A stretch of DNA of 64,000 bases, taken from contig NC_134177.1 in the NCBI RefSeq assembly GCF_964188355.1, positions 26,435,745 to 26,499,744 on the forward strand, written 5' to 3'. Numbering within the stretch: position 1 is the stretch's first letter; each line of letters starts with the position of its first letter. The notes below the pieces were generated by a model that made no database searches, was not told the DNA's origin, and was given only the letters and a program-made list of their open reading frames with translations. The translations under genes and the position numbers were made by a program. Below, one piece after another: positions 1 through 8,107 of this stretch. The DNA comes from Buteo buteo (Eukaryota > Chordata > Aves > Accipitriformes > Accipitridae).

Positions 1-173
1 AGATCCCCAGTGCTGTTGTGCCTGTGAATAGGCTGCCAAGGGAAGGTGAAGACCAGCAACACCTTTCAGGGCTGTCCCTTTCCTTGTGGGAGAAGGATCC
101 GGACGTTTGCCTTTTCGGAAACAGGCTCTGCCGAGAACGAGCACCGTGAGATATGACATCTCTGGGAAAGCAC
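1..173 (+). repeat. Type B monomer (reference copy)
   Basis: This is the first complete monomer and a good example of class B. Diagnostic bases in monomer coordinates are A at 50 (GGTGAAGACC), C at 62, a pyrimidine tract at 75-85 (TCCCTTTCCTT here, usually TCCCCTTCCTT) and GGAGAAGGATCCGGACG at 89-105. GGATCC is a BamHI site and TCCGGA a BspEI site, so a BamHI digest should report B spacing. Sub-variants replace GGATCC with GGATCA (with GCATTTTCGG downstream) or GAATCC (with CTGTGCCGAG downstream). About 110 of the 370 copies are class B. Confidence 0.93.
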
Positions 174-187
174 AGATCCCCAGTGCT
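148..187. other. Cluster of three short dyads around the monomer junction
   Basis: Three inverted repeats with 5-bp arms sit within 40 bases. GAGAT (148-152) pairs with ATCTC (158-162). CTGGG (162-166) pairs with CCCAG (179-183). AGCAC (169-173) pairs with GTGCT (183-187). The last two compete for overlapping bases. The cluster recurs in almost every monomer. Exceptions are the eight copies with AGAACCCC and CTATTG, where only the loop and flank change. Short dyads that can leave B-form are common in centromeric satellites; a role here is inference. Confidence 0.6.
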
Positions 188-346
188 GTTGTGCCTGTGA
201 ATAGGCTGCCAAGGGAAGGTGAGGACCAGCAACATCTTTCAGGGCTGGCACATTTCTTGTAGGAGGAATAGCCAGACGTTTGCCTTTTCGGAAACAGGCT
301 CTGCCGAGAACGAGCACCGTGAGATATGACATCTCTGGGAAAGCAC
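174..346 (+). repeat. Type A monomer (reference copy)
   Basis: This is the first complete class A monomer, the commoner class. Diagnostic bases are G at monomer position 50 (GGTGAGGACC), G or T at 62, and GGCACATTTCTTGTAGGAGG across 75-94, followed by AATAGCC. Sub-variants are GCCACATT for GGCACATT, TTACTTG for TTTCTTG, TTATAGG for TTGTAGG, GACTAGC for GACCAGC, GACTGCC for GGCTGCC, CTGCTATC for CAGCTTTC, and C, G or A at position 116 (TTTTCGG, TTTTGGG, TTTTAGG). These recur in fixed combinations, which allows larger blocks to be matched. Confidence 0.93.
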
Positions 347-2768
347 AGATCCCCAGTGCTGTTGTGCCTGTGAATAGGCTGCCAAGGGAAGGTGAGGACC
401 AGCAACAGCTTTCAGGGCTGGCACATTACTTGTAGGAGGAATAGCCAGACGTTTGCCTTTTGGGAAACAGGCTCTGCCGAGAACGAGCACCGTGAGATAT
501 GACATCTCTGGGAAAGCACAGATCCCCAGTGCTGTTGTGCCTGTGAATAGGCTGCCAAGGGAAGGTGAAGACCAGCAACACCTTTCAGGGCTGTCCCCTT
601 CCTTGTGGGAGAAGGATCCGGACGTTTGCCTTTTCGGAAACAGGCTCTGCCGAGAACGAGCACCGTGAGATATGACATCTCTGGGAAAGCACAGATCCCC
701 AGTGCTGTTGTGCCTGTGAATAGGCTGCCAAGGGAAGGTGAGGACCAGCAACAGCTTTCAGGGCTGGCACATTTCTTGTAGGAGGAATAGCCAGACGTTT
801 GCCTTTTCGGAAACAGGCTCTGCCGAGAACGAGCACCGTGAGATATGACATCTCTGGGAAAGCACAGATCCCCAGTGCTGTTGTGCCTGTGAATAGGCTG
901 CCAAGGGAAGGTGAGGACTAGCAACAGCTTTCAGGGCTGGCACATTTCTTGTAGGAGGAATAGCCAGACGTTTGCCTTTTGGGAAACAGGCTCTGCCGAG
1001 AACGAGCACCGTGAGATATGACATCTCTGGGAAAGCACAGATCCCCAGTGCTGTTGTGCCTGTGAATAGGCTGCCAAGGGAAGGTGAGGACCAGCAACAG
1101 CTTTCAGGGCTGGCACATTTCTTGTAGGAGGAATAGCCAGACGTTTGCCTTTTCGGAAACAGGCTCTGCCGAGAACGAGCACCGTGAGATATGACATCTC
1201 TGGGAAAGCACAGATCCCCAGTGCTGTTGTGCCTGTGAATAGGCTGCCAAGGGAAGGTGAAGACCAGCAACACCTTTCAGGGCTGTCCCCTTCCTTGTGG
1301 GAGAAGGATCCGGACGTTTGCGTTTTCGGAAACAGGCTCTGCCGAGAACGAGCACCGTGAGATATGACATCTCTGGGAAAGCACAGATCCCCAGTGCTGT
1401 TGTGCCTGTGAATAGGCTGCCAAGGGAAGGTGAGGACCAGCAACTGCTATCAGGGCTGCCACATTTCTTGTAGGAGGAATAGCCAGACGTTTGCCTTTTA
1501 GGAAACAGGCTCTGCCGAGAACGAGCACCGTGAGATATGACATCTCTGGGAAAGCACAGATCCCCAGTGCTGTTGTGCCTGTGAATAGGCTGCCAAGGGA
1601 AGGTGAGGACCAGCAACAGCTTTCAGGGCTGGCACATTTCTTGTAGGAGGAATAGCCAGACGTTTGCCTTTTAGGAAACAGGCTCTGCCGAGAACGAGCA
1701 CCGTGAGATATGACATCTCTGGGAAAGCACAGATCCCCAGTGCTGTTGTGCCTGTGAATAGGCTGCCAAGGGAAGGTGAAGACCAGCAACACCCTTCAGG
1801 GCTGTCCCCTTCCTTGTGGGAGAAGGATCAGGACGTTTGCATTTTCGGAAACAGGCTCTGCCGAGAACGAGCACCGTGAGATATGACATCTCTGGGAAAG
1901 CACAGATCCCCAGTGCTGTTGTGCCTGTGAATAGACTGCCAAGGGAAGGTGAGGACCAGCAACAGCTTTCAGGGCTGGCACATTTCTTGTAGGAGGAATA
2001 GCCAGACGTTTGCCTTTTGGGAAACAGGCTCTGCCGAGAACGAGCACCGTGAGATATGACATCTCTGGGAAAGCACAGATCCCCAGTGCTGTTGTGCCTG
2101 TGAATAGGCTGCCAAGGGAAGGTGAGGACCAGCAACATCTTTCAGGGCTGGCACATTTCTTATAGGAGGAATAGCCAGACGTTTGCCTTTTAGGAAACAG
2201 GCTCTGCCGAGAACGAGCACCGTGAGATATGACATCTCTGGGAAAGCACAGATCCCCAGTGCTGTTGTGCCTGTGAATAGGCTGCCAAGGGAAGGTGAGG
2301 ACTAGCAACAGCTTTCAGGGCTGGCACATTTCTTGTAGGAGGAATAGCCAGACGTTTGCCTTTTAGGAAACAGGCTCTGCCGAGAACGAGCACCGTGAGA
2401 TATGACATCTCTGGGAAAGCACAGATCCCCAGTGCTGTTGTGCCTGTGAATAGGCTGCCAAGGGAAGGTGAGGACCAGCAACTGCTATCAGGGCTGCCAC
2501 ATTTCTTGTAGGAGGAATAGCCAGACGTTTGCCTTTTCGGAAACAGGCTCTGCCGAGAACGAGCACCGTGAGATATGACATCTCTGGGAAAGCACAGATC
2601 CCCAGTGCTGTTGTGCCTGTGAATAGGCTGCCAAGGGAAGGTGAGGACCAGCAACAGATTTCAGGGCTGGCACATTTCTTGTAGGAGGAATAGCCAGACG
2701 TTTGCCTTTTAGGAAACAGGCTCTGCCGAGAACGAGCACCGTGAGATATGACATCTCTGGGAAAGCAC

Positions 2769-2785
2769 AGAACCCCAGTGCTATT
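2769..2785 (+). repeat. Marker monomer with paired AGAACCCC and CTATTG changes
   Basis: Monomer positions 4 (T to A, base 2772) and 15 (G to A, base 2783) are both changed. The pair recurs at 10211/10222, 24054/24065, 27688/27699, 31840/31851, 52257/52268, 55371/55382 and 63330/63341, and I saw neither change alone. These eight sites tag copies of the 24-monomer module. Confidence 0.88.
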
Positions 2786-3396
2786 GTGCCTGTGAATAGG
2801 CTGCCAAGGGAAGGTGAGGACCAGCAACAGCTTTCAGGGCTGGCACATTTCTTGTAGGAGGAATAGCCAGACGTTTGCCTTTTCGGAAACAGGCTCTGCC
2901 GAGAACGAGCACCGTGAGATATGACATCTCTGGGAAAGCACAGATCCCCAGTGCTGTTGTGCCTGTGAATAGGCTGCCAAGGGAAGGTGAAGACCAGCAA
3001 CACCTTTCAGGGCTGTCCCCTTCCTTGTGGGAGAAGGATCCGGACGTTTGCCTTTTCGGAAACAGGCTCTGCCGAGAACGAGCACCGTGAGATATGACAT
3101 CTCTGGGAAAGCACAGATCCCCAGTGCTGTTGTGCCTGTGAATAGGCTGCCAAGGGAAGGTGAGGACCAGCAACATCTTTCAGGGCTGGCACATTTCTTA
3201 TAGGAGGAATAGCCAGACGTTTGCCTTTTAGGAAACAGGCTCTGCCGAGAACGAGCACCGTGAGATATGACATCTCTGGGAAAGCACAGATCCCCAGTGC
3301 TGTTGTGCCTGTGAATAGGCTGCCAAGGGAAGGTGAAGACCAGCAACACCTTTCAGGGCTGTCCCCTTCCTTCTGGGAGAAGGATCCGGACGTTTG

Positions 3397-3577
3397 CCTT
3401 TCGGAAAGAGGCTCTGCCGAGAACGAGCACCGTGAGATATGACATCTCTGGGAAAGCACAGATCCCCAGTGCTGTTGTGCCTGTGAATAGGCTGCCAAGG
3501 GAAGGTGAGGACCAGCAACAGCTTTCAGGGCTGCCACATTTCTTGTAGGAGGAATAGCCAGATGTTTGCCTTTTTTT
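3397..3577 (+). repeat. Compensating indel pair: -1 B monomer then +1 T7 monomer
   Basis: The B monomer reads CCTTTCGGAAAGAGG (3397-3411), one T short and with CAGG changed to GAGG. The next monomer reads CCTTTTTTTGAAAC with a T7 run (3571-3577), one base long. The net length change is zero. The T7 copy also has ATG for ACG (3563), CTGAG for CCGAG (3592) and CATGAG for CGTGAG (3606). Confidence 0.9.
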
Positions 3578-4070
3578 GAAACAGGCTCTGCTGAGAACGA
3601 GCACCATGAGATATGACATCTCTGGGAAAGCACAGATCCCCAGTGCTGTTGTGCCTGTGAATAGGCTGCCAAGGGAAGGTGAGGACCAGCAACAGCTTTC
3701 AGGGCTGGCACATTTCTTGTAGGAGGAATAGCCAGACGTTTGCCTTTTAGGAAACAGGCTCTGCCGAGAACGAGCACCGTGAGATATGACATCTCTGGGA
3801 AAGCACAGATCCCCAGTGCTGTTGTGCCTGTGAATAGACTGCCAAGGGAAGGTGAGGACCAGCAACAGCTTTCAGGGCTGTCCCCTTCCTTGTGGGAGAA
3901 GGATCCGGAAGTTTGCCTTTTGGGAAACAGGCTCTGCCGAGAACGAGCACCATGAGATATGACATCTCTGGGAAAGCACAGATCCCCAGTGCTGTTGTGC
4001 CTGTGAATAGGCTGCCAAGGGAAGGTGAGGACCAGCAACAGCTTTCAGGGCTGGCACATTTCTTATAGGA

Positions 4071-4084
4071 GGAATAGATAGACC
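4071..4084 (+). repeat. Marker monomer ATAGATAGACC at module boundary
   Basis: GAATAGCCAGACG reads GAATAGATAGACC here, three changes within seven bases (AT at 4078-4079, C at 4084). The form recurs with AT at 7365, 11517, 28994, 33146, 37125, 53563, 56850 and 58927. It sits where the 24-monomer module gives way to another module, so it serves as a boundary tag. Confidence 0.85.
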
Positions 4085-4264
4085 TTTGCCTTTTCGGAAA
4101 CAGGCTCTGCCGAGAACGAGCACCGTGAGATATGACATCTCTGGGAAAGCACAGATCCCCAGTGCTGTTGTGCCTGTGAATAGGCTGCCAAGGGAAGGTG
4201 AAGACCAGCAACACCTTTCAGGGCTGTCCCCTTCCTTGTGGGAGAAGGATCCGGACGTTTGCGT

Positions 4265-5646
4265 TTTCGGAAACAGGCTCTGCCGAGAACGAGCACCGTG
4301 AGATATGACATCTCTGGGAAAGCACAGATCCCCAGTGCTGTTGTGCCTGTGAATAGGCTGCCAAGGGAAGGTGAGGACCAGCAACAGCTTTCAGGGCTGC
4401 CACATTTCTTGTAGGAGGAATAGCCAGACGTTTGCCTTTTCGGAAACAGGCTCTGCCGAGAACGAGCACCGTGAGATATGACATCTCTGGGAAAGCACAG
4501 ATCCCCAGTGCTGTTGTGCCTGTGAATAGGCTGCCAAGGGAAGGTGAGGACCAGCAACAGCTTTCAGGGCTGGCACATTTCTTGTAGGAGGAATAGCCAG
4601 ACGTTTGCCTTTTAGGAAACAGGCTCTGCCGAGAACGAGCACCGTGAGATATGACATCTCTGGGAAAGCACAGATCCCCAGTGCTGTTGTGCCTGTGAAT
4701 AGGCTGCCAAGGGAAGGTGAAGACCAGCAACACCTTTCAGGGCTGTCCCCTTCCTTGTGGGAGAAGGATCCGGACGTTTGCCTTTTCGGAAACAGGCTCT
4801 GCCGAGAACGAGCACCGTGAGATATGACATCTCTGGGAAAGCACAGATCCCCAGTGCTGTTGTGCCTGTGAATAGGCTGCCAAGGGAAGGTGAGGACCAG
4901 CAACAGCTTTCAGGGCTGCCACATTTCTTGTAGGAGGAATAGCCAGACGTTTGCCTTTTCGGAAACAGGCTCTGCCGAGAACGAGCACCGTGAGATATGA
5001 CATCTCTGGGAAAGCACAGATCCCCAGTGCTGTTGTGCCTGTGAATAGGCTGCCAAGGGAAGGTGAGGACCAGCAACAGCTTTCAGGGCTGCCACATTTC
5101 TTGTAGGAGGAATAGCCAGACGTTTGCCTTTTCGGAAACAGGCTCTGCCGAGAACGAGCACCGTGAGATATGACATCTCTGGGAAAGCACAGATCCCCAG
5201 TGCTGTTGTGCCTGTGAATAGGCTGCCAAGGGAAGGTGAGGACCAGCAACAGCTTTCAGGGCTGGCACATTTCTTGTAGGAGGAATAGCCAGACGTTTGC
5301 CTTTTAGGAAACAGGCTCTGCCGAGAACGAGCACCGTGAGATATGACATCTCTGGGAAAGCACAGATCCCCAGTGCTGTTGTGCCTGTGAATAGGCTGCC
5401 AAGGGAAGGTGAAGACCAGCAACACCTTTCAGGGCTGTCCCCTTCCTTGTGGGAGAAGGATCCGGACGTTTGCCTTTTCGGAAACAGGCTCTGCCGAGAA
5501 CGAGCACCGTGAGATATGACATCTCTGGGAAAGCACAGATCCCCAGTGCTGTTGTGCCTGTGAATAGGCTGCCAAGGGAAGGTGAGGACCAGCAACAGCT
5601 TTCAGGGCTGCCACATTTCTTGTAGGAGGAATAGCCAGACGTTTGC
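4265..5646 (+). repeat. Tandem duplication of a 4-monomer block (692 bp x 2)
   Basis: About 4,270-4,955 matches 4,962-5,647 at an offset of 692 bp, exactly four monomers. The left edge is set by TTGCGTTTTCGG near 4,261 against TTGCCTTTTCGG at 4,953. The right edge is set by TTTTCGG against TTTTGGG near 5,651. The block is single in the corresponding part of copy 2 (about 11,700-12,390), so it was gained in copy 1 or lost from copy 2. Confidence 0.8.
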
Positions 5647-8107
5647 CTTTTGGGAAACAGGCTCTGCCGAGAACGAGCACCGTGAGATATGACATCTCTG
5701 GGAAAGCACAGATCCCCAGTGCTGTTGTGCCTGTGAATAGGCTGCCAAGGGAAGGTGAGGACCAGCAACAGCTTTCAGGGCTGGCACATTACTTGTAGGA
5801 GGAATAGCCAGACGTTTGCCTTTTCGGAAACAGGCTCTGCCGAGAACGAGCACCGTGAGATATGACATCTCTGGGAAAGCACAGATCCCCAGTGCTGTTG
5901 TGCCTGTGAATAGGCTGCCAAGGGAAGGTGAAGACCAGCAACACCTTTCAGGGCTGTCCCCTTCCTTGTGGGAGAAGAATCCGGACGTTTGCGTTTTCGG
6001 AAACAGGCTGTGCCGAGAACGAGCACCGTGAGATATGACATCTCTGGGAAAGCACAGATCCCCAGTGCTGTTGTGCCTGTGAATAGGCTGCCAAGGGAAG
6101 GTGAGGACTAGCAACAGCTTTCAGGGCTGCCACATTTCTTGTAGGAGGAATAGCCAGACCTTTGCCTTTTGGGAAACAGGCTCTGCCGAGAACGAGCACC
6201 GTGAGATATGACATCTCTGGGAAAGCACAGATCCCCAGTGCTGTTGTGCCTGTGAATAGGCTGCCAAGGGAAGGTGAGGACCAGCAACATCTTTCAGGGC
6301 TGGCACATTTCTTGTAGGAGGAATAGCCAGACGTTTGCCTTTTCGGAAACAGGCTCTGCCGAGAACGAGCACCGTGAGATATGACATCTCTGGGAAAGCA
6401 CAGATCCCCAGTGCTGTTGTGCCTGTGAATAGGCTGCCAAGGGAAGGTGAAGACCAGCAACACCTTTCAGGGCTGTCCCCTTCCTTGTGGGAGAAGGATC
6501 CGGACGTTTGCGTTTTCGGAAACAGGCTCTGCCGAGAACGAGCACCGTGAGATATGACATCTCTGGGAAAGCACAGATCCCCAGTGCTGTTGTGCCTGTG
6601 AATAGGCTGCCAAGGGAAGGTGAGGACCAGCAACAGCTTTCAGGGCTGCCACATTTCTTGTAGGAGGAATAGCCAGACGTTTGCCTTTTCGGAAACAGGC
6701 TCTGCCGAGAACGAGCACCGTGAGATATGACATCTCTGGGAAAGCACAGATCCCCAGTGCTGTTGTGCCTGTGAATAGGCTGCCAAGGGAAGGTGAGGAC
6801 CAGCAACAGCTTTCAGGGCTGGCACATTTCTTGTAGGAGGAATAGCCAGACGTTTGCCTTTTAGGAAACAGGCTCTGCCGAGAACGAGCACCGTGAGATA
6901 TGACATCTCTGGGAAAGCACAGATCCCCAGTGCTGTTGTGCCTGTGAATAGGCTGCCAAGGGAAGGTGAAGACCAGCAACACCTTTCAGGTCTGTCCCCT
7001 TCCTTGTGGGAGAAGGATCCGGACGTTTGCCTTTTCGGAAACAGGCTCTGCCGAGAACGAGCACCGTGAGATATGACATCTCTGGGAAAGCACAGATCCC
7101 CAGTGCTGTTGTGCCTGTGAATAGGCTGCCAAGGGAAGGTGAGGACCAGCAACAGCTTTCAGGGCTGCCACATTTCTTGTAGGAGGAATAGCCAGACGTT
7201 TGCGTTTTCGGAAACAGGCTCTGCCGAGAACGAGCACCGTGAGATATGACATCTCTGGGAAAGCACAGATCCCCAGTGCTGTTGTGCCTGTGAATAGGCT
7301 GCCAAGGGAAGGTGAGGACCAGCAACAGCTTTCAGGGCTGGCACATTTCTTATAGGAGGAATAGATAGACCTTTGCCTTTTCGGAAACAGGCTCTGCCGA
7401 GAACGAGCACCGTGAGATATGACATCTCTGGGAAAGCACAGATCCCCAGTGCTGTTGTGCCTGTGAATAGGCTGCCAAGGGAAGGTGAAGACCAGCAACA
7501 CCTTTCAGGGCTGTCCCTTTCCTTGTGGGAGAAGGATCCGGACGTTTGCCTTTTGGGAAACAGGCTCTGCCGAGAACGAGCACCGTGAGATATGACATCT
7601 CTGGGAAAGCACAGATCCCCAGTGCTGTTGTGCCTGTGAATAGGCTGCCAAGGGAAGGTGAGGACCAGCAACATCTTTCAGGGCTGGCACATTTCTTGTA
7701 GGAGGAATAGCCAGACGTTTGCCTTTTCGGAAACAGGCTCTGCCGAGAACGAGCACCGTGAGATATGACATCTCTGGGAAAGCACAGATCCCCAGTGCTG
7801 TTGTGCCTGTGAATAGGCTGCCAAGGGAAGGTGAGGACCAGCAACAGCTTTCAGGGCTGGCACATTACTTGTAGGAGGAATAGCCAGACGTTTGCCTTTT
7901 GGGAAACAGGCTCTGCCGAGAACGAGCACCGTGAGATATGACATCTCTGGGAAAGCACAGATCCCCAGTGCTGTTGTGCCTGTGAATAGGCTGCCAAGGG
8001 AAGGTGAAGACCAGCAACACCTTTCAGGGCTGTCCCCTTCCTTGTGGGAGAAGGATCCGGACGTTTGCCTTTTCGGAAACAGGCTCTGCCGAGAACGAGC
8101 ACCGTGA
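5297..8107 (+). repeat. 519-bp A-A-B trimer run
   Basis: Equivalent points of successive class B monomers fall at 5297, 5816, 6335, 6854, 7373 and 7892, each 519 bp apart. The repeating order is therefore A-A-B. The step on either side is different: 692 bp before (4605 to 5297) and 692 bp after (7892 to 8584). Since 519 is divisible by three, any reading phase is restored once per trimer. Confidence 0.85.

Larger units (their letters stand above)
1..7347 (+). repeat. Large higher-order unit, copy 1 (7,439-bp offset)
   Basis: Bases 1 to about 4,955 match 7,440 to about 12,394 at an offset of exactly 7,439 bp (43 monomers). From about 5,430 to 7,347 the match continues at an offset of 6,747 bp (39 monomers), because copy 2 lacks one 692-bp four-monomer step. 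The two copies share rare variants, including the paired changes at 2772/2783 and 10211/10222 and the -1/+1 indel pair. They differ at scattered bases, for example TTTTCGG near 116 against TTTTGGG in copy 2. The left end of copy 1 is outside the window. Confidence 0.85.

Noticed and set aside
115..131. CENP-B box at TTTCGGAAACAGGCTCT
   Set aside because: The leading TTCG fits, but the required internal A is C and the terminal CGGG is GCTC. The reverse strand has the same mismatches, so no functional box is claimed.
1..173. Known satellites such as primate alpha satellite (171 bp)
   Set aside because: The period is similar, but the sequence I read is G+C-richer and I recognise none of the alpha satellite landmarks.
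453..668. Plus-strand frames of 71-78 codons beginning MPF or MGEG
   Set aside because: Each simply marks a class B monomer, which lacks the TAG in class A TTGTAGGAGG. They have no recognisable domain and recur with the satellite.
239..751. Repeated antisense frames of about 88, 155 and 170 codons throughout
   Set aside because: They recur every 173 bp in rotating frames, overlap each other, and are bounded by the same conserved TGA. Their length follows from 3 x 173 = 519, not from selection for a protein.
3007..4038. Antisense open frame of 343 codons (also at 10446-11477, 27923-28954, 32075-33106, 52492-53523; 337 codons at 55797-56810)
   Set aside because: It is six satellite monomers read through because the -1 and +1 monomers shift frame past the usual TGA. 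The product is the same short sequence in three frames, with no domain, and it overlaps equal frames in other phases.
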